A stretch of DNA of 64,000 nt from an uncultured Bacilli bacterium (GTDB lineage: Bacteria; Bacillota_I; Bacilli_A; RF39; UBA660), in assembly GCA_934085825.1 (NCBI GenBank), contig CAKOHR010000004.1:55618-119617 (forward strand), read 5' to 3'. Below are positions 1-9,927 of the stretch, piece after piece. Position numbers and translations under genes: made by a program. Below the pieces are notes generated by a model. It saw only the letters and a program-made list of their open reading frames with translations. It was not told the DNA's origin and searched no databases. Numbering within the stretch: position 1 is the first letter of the stretch; every line of letters begins with the position of its first letter.

Positions 1-229
1 TATAATTTATACCATTTTTTAAACCTCTTCCCTTACCTAAGTTAACATTATGTTTTACAACTGGATATTTCTTAGCTAACCTTTTCATGTACTCATCATG
101 TTTTTTACTGCATCCATCATTTATAAATACAATATTTTCAAATTTTTTAGTTAATTTTCCTAAAAACGTATCCATTATTTCTTCATTTGGATCATATGCT
201 GGTATTAATACCACAATATCTTTATTCAT
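1..229 (-). CDS. Glycosyltransferase family 2, N-terminal part (runs off the window)
   Basis: The first 76 codons of a gene read leftward off the edge. The start is ATG at 227-229, behind an AGGGGAA ribosome-binding site. The N-terminus VVLIPAYDPNEE, the VFINDGCS segment (equivalent to the VDDGS nucleotide-sugar site) and NLGKGRGLKNGI are the classic first elements of a GT-A fold family 2 glycosyltransferase, which transfers sugar from a nucleotide-sugar donor. The gene begins 1 base after the stop of the upstream membrane-anchored protein, so it lies in the same operon as the NAGPA-like protein. That context suggests polysaccharide or glycolipid synthesis, but the acceptor cannot be told. 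Confidence 0.85.
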   Translation of the reverse strand, partial: MNKDIVVLIPAYDPNEEIMDTFLGKLTKKFENIVFINDGCSKKHDEYMKRLAKKYPVVKHNVNLGKGRGLKNGINY

Positions 230-230
230 A

Positions 231-1319
231 TCATTCCCCTGCCCTTATATTTGTAATTTTCCATGTATTATTATCTTTTATAAAGTATATGTAGTCGTGT
301 AGTGTATCTGTTTGATCTTGATTATTAACTAACATATTTTTTTCTGAATAAACTTCACAAGAAAACGCGTCTTTGCTGTATATTATAAAATTATTTAATT
401 TTTCATTAGTAAATATCGGATCTTTTAAAGTGTGTTTACTGGTAAAAGTAATGTCGACTTCATGAGCCCAATTGTAAGCTCTACGACTTATTTCTGAACC
501 ATCTATAAAGTACTCTTTTATTTTATTATAGCCGTGGGCTAATCCTCCTAGGTCATCTGTCAAAAATAAACTCCAATCATGAACAAAAGTCCAAATGTCT
601 ATTTCACTACTTAAATATTTTTTTGCTTTTTCATAATTATCAAATTTCAAGTAATTGTCTTTAACTTTATATGAAAATTTATTTTTTTCTAAATTCACTT
701 TTTCTCCGTATTCATCAATAGCTTCAACATTCACTTCTTTTGTTAAATTATTAATTTCATAAGTTTTTATGTATGGCATTGATGTATTTAAGTACATAAA
801 ATCTAGATTCTTATATTTTTCTGTTTTTGCTGCCTGTTCTATTTCTTTTCCATCCACGATAATTTTATATGTTGATGGTGCTGTTATATCATAGTAAATT
901 AAACCACGGTCTAGATTTGGAATAATTTTTGTTATTTTGCGTATTTCATAACTAAACATACCTAATTTAGTTTCAGTTTTTAAATATTTAGTTTCAATAT
1001 CAAATAGTGTTCTTTCATTTAATGTTGCTTCAAAATTATTCTCATCTTTCTTTTTTATTATAATATCTTTGTCTCTTATTAACTCTTTATAATCTTTTAA
1101 AAGTGACTCATCTAGGTTATTATCTTTTAAATATTCTTTCAAAGTTGAATCATCTAAATTTGCTATTGACGTTTTTATAAAATTTGTTATCTGATTTTTT
1201 TCATAAGTCTTTAATGTTATAAATATATAAATTAAAAATACAACACATAAACACATAGCTATTATAGTATAAATGAGTAATATCTTCTTATACTTTCTTT
1301 TTCTCCTTGATCTTGTCAT
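231..1319 (-). CDS. Membrane-anchored protein of unknown function with NTF2-like C-terminus
   Basis: A protein of 362 residues. A longer reading frame starts at 1361, but that start lies inside the preceding gene. The ATG at 1319, 2 bases after that gene's stop and behind AAGGAAA, is the better choice. Residues 1-10 are strongly basic (TRSRRKRKYKK) and are followed by one transmembrane helix (about 11-35), so the rest is predicted to be extracellular. The last 100 or so residues (YSKDAFSCEVYSEK, then DYIYFIKDNNTWKITNI) have the alternating pattern of NTF2/SnoaL-like domains found in secreted Firmicutes proteins, a weak resemblance. The gene sits between a phosphodiester-glycosidase-like gene and a glycosyltransferase, so a role in envelope sugar metabolism is plausible but unproven. 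Confidence 0.7.
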   Translation of the reverse strand: MTRSRRKRKYKKILLIYTIIAMCLCVVFLIYIFITLKTYEKNQITNFIKTSIANLDDSTLKEYLKDNNLDESLLKDYKELIRDKDIIIKKKDENNFEATLNERTLFDIETKYLKTETKLGMFSYEIRKITKIIPNLDRGLIYYDITAPSTYKIIVDGKEIEQAAKTEKYKNLDFMYLNTSMPYIKTYEINNLTKEVNVEAIDEYGEKVNLEKNKFSYKVKDNYLKFDNYEKAKKYLSSEIDIWTFVHDWSLFLTDDLGGLAHGYNKIKEYFIDGSEISRRAYNWAHEVDITFTSKHTLKDPIFTNEKLNNFIIYSKDAFSCEVYSEKNMLVNNQDQTDTLHDYIYFIKDNNTWKITNIRAGE

Positions 1320-1321
1320 AA

Positions 1322-2356
1322 TTAATTTTCCTTTACTACAAATGCGGTTGGTAATTTCCAAGAAGAATTGGAACGATAAAAGGTTACACTACTCATTAAA
1401 TATTCACTTTTATAGTACATTGACGAGGAGCTACCACCATCAATATTAGCTGCATTGATAGCATCATATTCTGACATTATCTCAATTAAATCTGAAGCTG
1501 TTGCACCAAGGTGTCCATTTTTACCTCTGCCATCAGTTACTAATATTAATACACTTCCATCTTTTCTTTGACCTATCGCAGTTCGGGGATTTGCTCCACT
1601 TCCTAATCCATTTAATTCTCTTTTTTCACCATTTATTATAAGTTTAACAAAATGATTATTTTTATCTGATGCTTCTTCTTGAAAGGAAATGGCATCTCTA
1701 ATTTTTTCTTCTTTTAACATTTTTTCAACACTTTCGTTTGTCATGCCTTCTAAGTTTATTATTCGAAGCAAATTATTTGCATCAAAACCAATTAAATATA
1801 AACCAATCACCCCAAGATTTATATCTTGTATTTCACCATTACTAACTGTTACTCCAAGTGGTTTACCACCTTTATTTCCACTTGAATAATAAATTCCGCC
1901 ATTTACCCCAGCAATGGCACCTGATTCTTTAACTAAAACATCCAGTTCTTTGCCATACTCACTCCATGGGTATGTTGTTGCTATACTCACTTTGGAAGGA
2001 TCATTTACTATCATCATTGTGCCTTCAAAATTATTGCCACTTATTTTATGGATTTCAATTAATTCTTTTTCTTTACTAATTTCAGTTTTTATCAATTCCG
2101 TATTTACCTCTTCATCCATTTGCGATAAAGAATTTTTGTTTACTATTTCTTCTAATTCAGTTTTACTTAAAAATACATTTGCTAAAAATTTTAATTGACC
2201 AGTTTCAAGAATAGTTGTGGCAAATAATTCTTTAGCACTTTTGCTTGGGCCATGACATATTAATATTAACGTAGATATTAAAGCCACGAAAAGTACACCT
2301 AGAGTTATACCTAGAAATGATGCTATTTTGCCTAAAATACTTAATACTTTTTTCAT
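1322..2356 (-). CDS. Phosphodiester glycosidase (NAGPA) domain protein, membrane-anchored
   Basis: 344 residues. An N-terminal hydrophobic helix (about 12-34) acts as signal or anchor. The C-terminal two thirds carry the features of the NAGPA/phosphodiester-glycosidase family: GAIAGVNGGIY, PRTAIGQRKDGS, LVTDGRG, then NIDGGSSSSMY close to the end. Relatives remove GlcNAc-type sugars from phosphodiesters; bacterial members are associated with exopolysaccharide or cell-surface glycan metabolism. The protein should act outside the membrane. It is the first gene of the leftmost operon, ahead of the unknown membrane protein and the family 2 glycosyltransferase, which fits surface-glycan processing. 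The substrate cannot be named from sequence. Confidence 0.82.
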   Translation of the reverse strand: MKKVLSILGKIASFLGITLGVLFVALISTLILICHGPSKSAKELFATTILETGQLKFLANVFLSKTELEEIVNKNSLSQMDEEVNTELIKTEISKEKELIEIHKISGNNFEGTMMIVNDPSKVSIATTYPWSEYGKELDVLVKESGAIAGVNGGIYYSSGNKGGKPLGVTVSNGEIQDINLGVIGLYLIGFDANNLLRIINLEGMTNESVEKMLKEEKIRDAISFQEEASDKNNHFVKLIINGEKRELNGLGSGANPRTAIGQRKDGSVLILVTDGRGKNGHLGATASDLIEIMSEYDAINAANIDGGSSSSMYYKSEYLMSSVTFYRSNSSWKLPTAFVVKEN

Positions 2357-2441
2357 ACCTATATTTACTTCTCCTTATCCTTTTCTTACCTATCTATAAT
2401 ATCATAAAACATAATGTAAATAAAGCTTTTTTGGTATAGAA

Positions 2442-2467
2442 AAGAAGAAACTATTTAGCTTCTTCTT
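2442..2467 (-). terminator. Rho-independent terminator after rny
   Basis: On the minus strand AAGAAGAA and TTCTTCTT form an 8-bp stem around a 10-base loop, followed by TTC. The hairpin overlaps the rny stop codon. Confidence 0.55.
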
Positions 2468-4004
2468 GTACTCTTGTCTCACGAATAACTGTTATTTTTA
2501 TTGTACCTGGATATTGCATTTCATTTTCAATTTTTTCCTTAATATCTCTAGCCATTTTATAACTTTTGGCATCATCAACTTCTTGAGGTTTTACAATTAC
2601 ACGTAGTTCACGGCCAGCTTGCATAGCAAATGTTTTTTCAACACCTTCATAAGAATTGCCAATTTCTTCAAGTTGTTCTAGTCGTTTAATGTAATTTTCT
2701 AATGAGTCATTTCTTGCACCAGGTCTTGCTGCTGATAATGTATCTGCGATAGCTACTAAAACAGCAATTGTGGATTTGGCTTCTGTATCACCATGATGTG
2801 ATGCTATGGCATCTAGTACAACTTCTGGTTCACGATGTCTTTTAGCAAATTCAAAACCTATTTCTACATGACTTCCTTCAACTTCAAAGTCTATAGCTTT
2901 ACCAATATCATGAAGTAGGCCTGCTCTTTTAGCTAGTGTTACATTTTCACCAAGTTCTGCAGCCATAAGACCACAAAGATTTGCTACTTCAATTGAATGT
3001 TTTAAAGCATTTTGACCATAGCTTGTTCTAAAATTTAATTTACCAACTAATGTAACAAGTTCTGGATCCATCTTTGTAATGCCTAAATCATTAATTGTTT
3101 GATTACCAATTTGGATTATTCTAGCATTAACATCCTTGAGAGTTTTGTCATAAACTTCTTCAATACGTCCCGGATGTATTCTACCATCTTTGATTAATGT
3201 TTCAATTGTAATCTTGGCTATTTCTCTTCGAAGTGGATCAAATGATGATAAACTAATGGCTTCTGGTGTATCATCAATAATTAAATCAACACCTGTTACG
3301 GATTCAATAGTTCTAATATTTCTTCCTTCACGTCCAATTAGTCTTCCTTTCATATCATCATTAGGTAGATCAATTGTACTTACTGTTTGATTGCCCACAA
3401 CATCATCAGCATATCTTTCCATGCTATTTACAATAAGTTGTTTAGCAATTTCATGAGCTTCTAATCTGGCTTTAGCTTCTTCTTCCTTGATATAGTTTGT
3501 TATTTCAAGTTCCATATCATTTTCAACACGTTCCATAATGACCTTGCGTGCTTTTTCTTTACTATATCCAGCAATTTTTTCAAGTTGCGCTATTTCTTCT
3601 TTCATTAGCACATCCATTTTGTCCTCTTTTTCTTGTAATTTTTTTTGTTTTGCTAATAAATCGTTTTCTTTTTCTTGTAGAGAATTATCTCTTGTTTGTA
3701 ACATTTCTTCTCTTTTATCAAGATTATTTTCTCTAGTCAAAAGTCGATCTTCGGATTGTAAAATTTCGGCTTTTCTTTGTTTTATTTCAGCATCGGTTTC
3801 TTGCTTGATGCGATATGATTCTTGTTTTAATTCAAGTAAGGCATCTCTTTTGCTTTTTTCAGCTTCTTTTTTAGCATCTTCAATTAATTTATTAGCATTT
3901 TTCATAGTTTTTGAAGCTTTATTCGAAAGAATAAAATAAAGTACTCCACAACCAATAAGAATTCCAACAATAAGGGATAAAATGGCGAATAATATTTTAT
4001 CCAT
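2451..4004 (-). CDS. rny: Ribonuclease Y
   Basis: Membrane-anchored endoribonuclease that starts decay of many mRNAs in Firmicutes. The 517 residues match the usual length of about 520. The order of parts is typical: N-terminal transmembrane helix (residues 4-25); long charged coiled coil rich in K, E and Q (about 30-200); KH domain with RLIGREGRNIRTIE; then an HD phosphohydrolase domain with HSIEV and GLLHDIGKAID carrying the metal-binding His-Asp pair. The ATG is preceded by GGAGGATTGAA. The gene is monocistronic, with its own terminator, and lies downstream of the split nrdD genes. Confidence 0.97.
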   Translation of the reverse strand: MDKILFAILSLIVGILIGCGVLYFILSNKASKTMKNANKLIEDAKKEAEKSKRDALLELKQESYRIKQETDAEIKQRKAEILQSEDRLLTRENNLDKREEMLQTRDNSLQEKENDLLAKQKKLQEKEDKMDVLMKEEIAQLEKIAGYSKEKARKVIMERVENDMELEITNYIKEEEAKARLEAHEIAKQLIVNSMERYADDVVGNQTVSTIDLPNDDMKGRLIGREGRNIRTIESVTGVDLIIDDTPEAISLSSFDPLRREIAKITIETLIKDGRIHPGRIEEVYDKTLKDVNARIIQIGNQTINDLGITKMDPELVTLVGKLNFRTSYGQNALKHSIEVANLCGLMAAELGENVTLAKRAGLLHDIGKAIDFEVEGSHVEIGFEFAKRHREPEVVLDAIASHHGDTEAKSTIAVLVAIADTLSAARPGARNDSLENYIKRLEQLEEIGNSYEGVEKTFAMQAGRELRVIVKPQEVDDAKSYKMARDIKEKIENEMQYPGTIKITVIRETRVQEEAK

Positions 4005-4113
4005 TTCAATCCTCCATTTTTCTATAGAATATATTTTTATTTATATCTCTATAAGTCTATTATAAGGGTAAATCAATAAATAATCAAGAGCAAATTAAAT
4101 ATTGATCAAATAC

Positions 4114-4143
4114 AAAAACGCTAGCATTTGAGCTTAGCGTTTT
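4114..4143 (-). terminator. Terminator after the nrdD operon
   Basis: On the minus strand AACGCTAAGC and GCTAGCGTT pair around TCAAAT with a one-base bulge, followed by TTTTTG. It lies 15 bases past the stop of the small glycyl-radical gene. Confidence 0.7.
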
Positions 4144-4157
4144 CATATTCTTTTTAT

Positions 4158-4340
4158 CTATTTACTGCAAGAACAAGTTTTGAAAGTATGTTTTACTCTG
4201 TCATGTTCTTCAGCTTTTTTACCATTGTTAAAACGATCTACTGTACCTACCAAATATCCCGTTATTCTTCTAATTCTTTCAAACTCTACTCCTTCACCTG
4301 TAACTTTTTTTGATTTTACTTCTTCTTCTACTTTTTCCAT
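4158..4340 (-). CDS. nrdD: Separate glycyl-radical segment of class III ribonucleotide reductase (NrdD C-terminus)
   Basis: A 60-residue protein whose residues 18-50 (FERIRRITGYL, then VGTVDRFNN and DRVKH) match the extreme C-terminus of class III ribonucleotide reductases. In known enzymes the glycine of the R-x-x-G-Y motif is the residue that the activase NrdG converts to a glycyl radical; here it would be Gly28. The gene begins 5 bases after the stop of the large nrdD gene, in another frame, and has its own ribosome-binding site (AGGAAAGG) at the end of the large gene, so it looks like a designed second cistron rather than a random break. It ends TCSCSK, adding two cysteines after the usual end. 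No NrdG gene is present in the window. Confidence 0.8.
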   Translation of the reverse strand: MEKVEEEVKSKKVTGEGVEFERIRRITGYLVGTVDRFNNGKKAEEHDRVKHTFKTCSCSK

Positions 4341-4345
4341 ATTTT

Positions 4346-6664
4346 CTATTCCTTTCCTTCTAATCTTTTTAGTAAATCAACACTAACTGGTTCACCAGTT
4401 TTTCTTCCACATCTTGGACATACGTCTTTAATAATTCCAACATATCCACAAACTGGATCTCTATCTACTGGGTGGTTAATTGCTCCATAACCAATGTCAC
4501 TTTCTTTCATAATTCTAACAACGCTTTCAAATGCTTCAAGATTGTCTGATGGATCTCCATCAAGTTCAATATAACTGATATGACCTGCATTTGTAAATTT
4601 ATGATATGCTCCCTCAATTCTCAATTTATCGGCAATAGAAATATTGTAATAAACTGGAACATGGAATGAATTTGTGTAATAAGCTCTATCTGTTACGCCC
4701 TTAATCTTTCCATATATATCTCTATCTATATTTACAAATCTACCAGATAAACCTTCAGCTGGAGTAGCTAAACATGTAAAATTCAAATTATATTTCTTGC
4801 TGTATTCATCACATTTTTCTCTGATATGTCCAATAATTTCTAAACCTAATTTTTGGGCTTCTTCAGATTCACCGTGATGTTCACCAATTAAAGCTTTTAA
4901 ACATTCTGCAAGTCCTATAAAGCCAATTGAAAGTGTACCATGTTTTAAAACTTTCTTTAATTTGTCGTTTGGTTTTAATTTGTCACTATCAAGCCATACA
5001 CCTTGACCCATTAAGAATGGGAAGTTATATACTCTTTTGTTACATTGAATGTCATATCTTTCAAGTAATTGGTCTTTTACAAGTTCCATTAATTCATCGA
5101 GTTCTTCATAAAAACCTTTCATGTCAGCTTCATCTAATGCATCTTTACCAACTATACCATGTTTAATACCTATTCTTGGCAAGTTAATTGATGTAAATGA
5201 TAGGTTTCCTCTACCTGGTGTAATTTGCTTATCTGGATCAACTACATTACCTATTACTCTTGTACGGCATCCCATATAGCCAACTTCAGTACGGAAGTCT
5301 CCCGCTTTATAGTACGGTTTGTTAAATGAACTATCTAAGAATGACCAATTTGGAAATAATCTTTTTGCTGAAACTCTCAAACTTAATTTAAATAAATCAT
5401 AATTGGGATCACCAGGATTATAGTTAACTCCTTCTTTTACTTTAAATATTGAAATTGGGAATATTGGAGTTTCTCCTTGACCAAGTCCTGCTTCACTAGC
5501 AAGCATATAATTTTTAGTAACCATTCTACCTTCACTAGATGTGTCTGTTCCAAAATTAATTGATGAAAATGGTACTTGAGCTCCAGCTCGTGAATGCATA
5601 GTATTTAGATTGTGTACAAAAGCTTCCATAGCTTGATATGTTCTTCTATCAGTCTTTTCAAGTGACTTTGTTATGGCCATATCAAACATTCTTTTCATTA
5701 ATTCTGAATTTTTATAATATTTTTCAAAATAATCTACTGTTATATCAATTGTACTTATTTTAGCAATGTCTTTTTCAATAGTTGACATATTAATGTAATC
5801 ATTTAAGTCTTCTAAATCAACATAATCTTTTATTGAAGTTTTTAACATTTTTTTAAATGTTTTTAGTACTCCTGGTGCTAGATAATAGTCAAATGCTGGT
5901 ATTGCTTGTCCACCGTGTTGATCATTTTGATTTGATTGAACTGCTATTGCGGCAAGTGCTGAATAACTCATTATATCATTTGGCTCTCTTAGATGACCAT
6001 GTCCTGTTGAAAACCCATTTTTAAATAGTTTATCTAAATCAATTTGCATACAGGTTGTTGTTCCCATTGCTTCAAAATCCATATCATGAATGTGAATGTA
6101 TCCTTCATCGTGGGCATCTGCAAACTTTTTCTTCATTAAATAAGATTTTGCAAATTCTCTTGAAACATTTGAGCCAAATTGAAGCATTGTTCCCATTGCG
6201 GAATTTCCATCTATATTTCCATTTTCTCTTTTAGCATCGTCTTCGGCAGCACTTTTTAAGGCTAAACCTTCTAATGTTTTTAAAAATTTGTGACTTCTTT
6301 TATCTTCTGTAAATGTTTCTCTGGCTTTTGCTCTGTTTTCTCTATAATTTGCAAAATTTTCGTAAACATCATCATATTTGTCTTTCTTTAGTGTATCTTC
6401 AATAATATCTTGAATATCTTCAATTTTGATACTAGCCTTTTCGGCATAATCTTTTTCAATTTTTTTAATAACATGTCCAAAAACTTTTTGGATGTCATTT
6501 GATGAATATTTCAAAATTTCTTCTTCATCTTCGTTAGTGACTTTAATACTATCAAAGCCTTTTTTAATTGCCATGGCTATCTTAGTTTCATTAAAACTTA
6601 CTTTAGAACCATTCCTTTTAACCACTTTAATTGTTTCAAAAAATTCTTCTTCTTTATTCGGCAT
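4346..6664 (-). CDS. nrdD: Anaerobic ribonucleoside-triphosphate reductase, large part without the glycyl-radical motif
   Basis: Class III ribonucleotide reductase, which makes dNTPs without oxygen. Of its 772 residues, 1-100 form the ATP-cone regulatory domain (KVVKRNGSKVSFNETKIAMAI). The body is the ten-strand barrel, with GYMGCRTRVIGN carrying a candidate thiyl cysteine. Near the end are zinc-ribbon-like cysteines (DPVCGY, CPRCGR). The chain then stops at LLKRLEGKE, without the R-x-x-G-Y-L glycyl-radical motif that normally closes the protein; that motif is on the next gene. The start is ATG, 28 bases below a strong promoter. The length is otherwise normal and no frame damage is visible. 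Confidence 0.93.
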   Translation of the reverse strand: MPNKEEEFFETIKVVKRNGSKVSFNETKIAMAIKKGFDSIKVTNEDEEEILKYSSNDIQKVFGHVIKKIEKDYAEKASIKIEDIQDIIEDTLKKDKYDDVYENFANYRENRAKARETFTEDKRSHKFLKTLEGLALKSAAEDDAKRENGNIDGNSAMGTMLQFGSNVSREFAKSYLMKKKFADAHDEGYIHIHDMDFEAMGTTTCMQIDLDKLFKNGFSTGHGHLREPNDIMSYSALAAIAVQSNQNDQHGGQAIPAFDYYLAPGVLKTFKKMLKTSIKDYVDLEDLNDYINMSTIEKDIAKISTIDITVDYFEKYYKNSELMKRMFDMAITKSLEKTDRRTYQAMEAFVHNLNTMHSRAGAQVPFSSINFGTDTSSEGRMVTKNYMLASEAGLGQGETPIFPISIFKVKEGVNYNPGDPNYDLFKLSLRVSAKRLFPNWSFLDSSFNKPYYKAGDFRTEVGYMGCRTRVIGNVVDPDKQITPGRGNLSFTSINLPRIGIKHGIVGKDALDEADMKGFYEELDELMELVKDQLLERYDIQCNKRVYNFPFLMGQGVWLDSDKLKPNDKLKKVLKHGTLSIGFIGLAECLKALIGEHHGESEEAQKLGLEIIGHIREKCDEYSKKYNLNFTCLATPAEGLSGRFVNIDRDIYGKIKGVTDRAYYTNSFHVPVYYNISIADKLRIEGAYHKFTNAGHISYIELDGDPSDNLEAFESVVRIMKESDIGYGAINHPVDRDPVCGYVGIIKDVCPRCGRKTGEPVSVDLLKRLEGKE

Positions 6665-6691
6665 AATACTTACCTTCCCTTCACAATTTCA

Positions 6692-6720
6692 TTATAGTAT
6701 ACTTCAAGATAATTGTCTAT
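6692..6720 (-). promoter_or_regulatory. Sigma-A promoter of the nrdD operon
   Basis: Minus strand: TAGACA (6715-6720), 17-base spacer, TATAAT (6692-6697), 28 bases before the nrdD start. No clear NrdR box could be recognised by eye. Confidence 0.7.
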
Positions 6721-6977
6721 AAAAAATTAATTTTTATTTTTTTAGAAAAATTGTATTTTGCTTTTTTAGGTCTTATTTTTCGTTGTTCGTATTTTTTCAC
6801 AACTTTAAGCAAAGTTAGATATTTACTGGTCAAAAACATCTTTTTCCATTTTTTATTAATTTTTACATTTTTTTACTTTTTTACTTTTTTCAATTTTCAC
6901 AAAATTGACATATCAAAATTTTACACTAAAAAATCTTGCAATAAAACTACTAATTTTTACCAAATTTTTCACTTATG
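6721..6977. other. AT-rich intergenic stretch between divergent nrdD and murC
   Basis: Very T-rich on the plus strand, with runs of TTTTTA and TTTTCA and no credible gene, RNA structure or repeat. The 360-base gap as a whole holds only the two divergent promoters. Confidence 0.6.
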
Positions 6978-6978
6978 C

Positions 6979-7006
6979 TTGCGAATTTTTAAGTTTTTGC
7001 TATAAT
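6979..7006 (+). promoter_or_regulatory. Sigma-A promoter of murC
   Basis: TTGCGA (6979-6984), 16-base spacer, TATAAT (7001-7006) with an upstream TGC (extended -10). The AAGGAAGTGA ribosome-binding site follows directly, so the leader is very short. Confidence 0.7.
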
Positions 7007-7024
7007 ATATAAGGAAGTGATTTT

Positions 7025-8379
7025 ATGTTTAATAATAAAAAAATTCATTTAATTGGAATCGGTGGCATCAGCATGAGTAGTATTGCCCTTATGCTAACTA
7101 ATATGAACGCAGTTGTAACCGGTAGTGATATAAATGAAACAGAAATAACTAATAATTTGGAAAATCAAGGAATTAAGAGTTTATATGGACACCATCCTGA
7201 GTTAGTTTCGGATGCTGATATTGTAGTATACACTGCAGCTATTCATGAAGATGATCCAGAAAGAAAAGCTATAACTGAATTTAATAAAGTATCTTATGAA
7301 AGAGCAGAATTTTTAGGAATATTGATGAAAGAATTTGAAAATTCTCTATGTATATCTGGGACACATGGTAAAAGTACTACGACAGGAATGGTAAGTTTAA
7401 TTTTCTTAGAAGCAAATCTTAATCCAACTATTCAAGTCGGAGCCATTATGCCTGAAATAAATGGTAATACACATTTAGGAAATCATAATTTCTTCATCAT
7501 GGAGGCTTGCGAATATGTTGATTCATTTTTACATTTTCACCCTACTAGTGCAATCATAACTAATATTGATAATGATCATCTTGATTATTTTAAAAATTTG
7601 GATAATATAAAGAAATCTTTTTCAAAATATGTGGGATTACTTCCTGCAGATGGATATTTAGTCAAAAATAATGATGATGAAAATTCTAAATCTCTTGAAG
7701 ATTATACTAATGCTCATGTTATTACATATGGTATTAATAATGATTCCGATTATATGGCTAAAGATGTTAATTATAATGGCTTGGGACATTATTCTTACAA
7801 ACTATATAAAAATCATAACTATTTGACAACTATCAATTTAAGTGTTAATGGTTACCACAATATATATAATTCATTGGCAGCTTTTGCTCTAGCTAATCAA
7901 TATATCAAGGATACTAACATAATTAGAAATGCTTTGGAAAAATACCATGGTGTTGGACGTAGATTTGAATATATAGGTAAGTACAATGGAGCTTATGTTT
8001 ACGATGATTATGCACATCATCCATCAGAAATAAAAACTACTTTAGAAAGTGTTAAAAGCGTTAGACATAATGAATCGTGGGCAGTTTTTCAATCACATAC
8101 ATTTTCTAGAACTAAAGAACATTTAGATGATTTTGCCGATGTTCTTAGTTATTTTGATCACATTGTTATAGCAAAAATATACCCAGCACGCGAAGTTAAT
8201 ACTTTTGGGGTTTCAGAAGAAATGCTTGTTGAAAAAATAAAAGAAGAAAATAAAAATGTTGTATATATTGATGATTTTAATAAGATTGTTGATTATTTAA
8301 AAGAAAATGTTAAGCCAGAAGATTTGGTTATAACTATTGGAGCTGGACCAATAAATGATGTTGCAAAAAAACTTGTAGA

Positions 8380-8383
<4 letters not shown>
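7025..8383 (+). CDS. murC: UDP-N-acetylmuramate--L-alanine ligase
   Basis: Cytosolic Mur ligase that adds L-alanine to UDP-MurNAc, the first amino acid of the peptidoglycan stem peptide. All expected parts are present in 452 residues: N-terminal Rossmann motif HLIGIGGISMSSIA (residues 8-21), ATP-binding GTHGKSTTTGM (112-122), the central TNIDNDHLDYF motif, and the C-terminal domain with YDDYAHHPSEI. The gene stands alone with its own promoter and is convergent with dusB; the two stop codons overlap within TTAA. Confidence 0.97.
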
Positions 8384-9365
<982 letters not shown>

Positions 9366-9369
<4 letters not shown>

Positions 9370-9926
9370 TTTCTTAAAACTCCAATATCTCCAGGTGTAA
9401 TTAAAAATGCGTTGGCATCATCTGTATCTAAATGAGCTTCATAAAATCCATCTTCACTCACCTTGGCATAAACATCTATTATTCCTGGCTTAATGCCACC
9501 AATTTCTAATTTTAATATTTCTTCATCTTTTACATTATACTTTTTAGCATCACTCTGACTAAAGTGAACATGTCTTTCAGCAATTATAGCAAAATTGCCG
9601 GTGATTTCTCCAAGATTAGTTTCAATCGTTATTTTTGCAGCACCATCCAATTTTCCACTTTTTTTTACCGGAGGAATAATTCCTAGCTTTCTGGCGTCAT
9701 AAGCAGATATTTCTACTTGATTGTAACTTCTTGCTGGGCCAATAATCCTAACATTTTCAATTTTACTTTCACCATTTCTGATTGTAACAGTTTCTTCGGA
9801 TGCGTACTGGCCAACTTGATTAAGCATATTTCGTACATGAAGTTCATGGCCAAATAAAATTTCTATTGCTTCTTTAGTCAAATGCACATGTCTGGCACTA
9901 ATATTTAATGTAACTTTTTCTTCCAT
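9366..9926 (-). CDS. pduL: Phosphate acyltransferase, PduL type
   Basis: The 186 residues carry two copies of the zinc-binding His motif typical of PduL: SARHVHLTKEAIEILFG near the N-terminus and AERHVHFSQSDA near residue 120. PduL interconverts acyl-CoA and acyl phosphate and in many anaerobes replaces Pta for making acetyl phosphate. There is no N-terminal microcompartment-targeting extension and no microcompartment gene nearby, so a cytosolic phosphotransacetylase role in energy metabolism is most likely. The partner acetate kinase is not in the window. It lies one base downstream of the phosphatase-like gene and overlaps dusB. Confidence 0.88.
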
Positions 9927-9927
9927 G

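Noticed and set aside
87..302. 71-residue plus-strand frame at the left edge
   Set aside because: It is the complement of the glycosyltransferase gene, has no ribosome-binding site and crosses two real gene ends.
4158..6664. NrdD split as an intein or a sequencing error
   Set aside because: No intein motifs are present, and the small gene has its own ribosome-binding site and extra residues on both sides of the junction; an error remains possible but is not the simplest reading.
6721..6977. Hidden gene or RNA in the nrdD-murC gap
   Set aside because: Only homopolymer-rich AT sequence with stops in all frames and no stable pairing.
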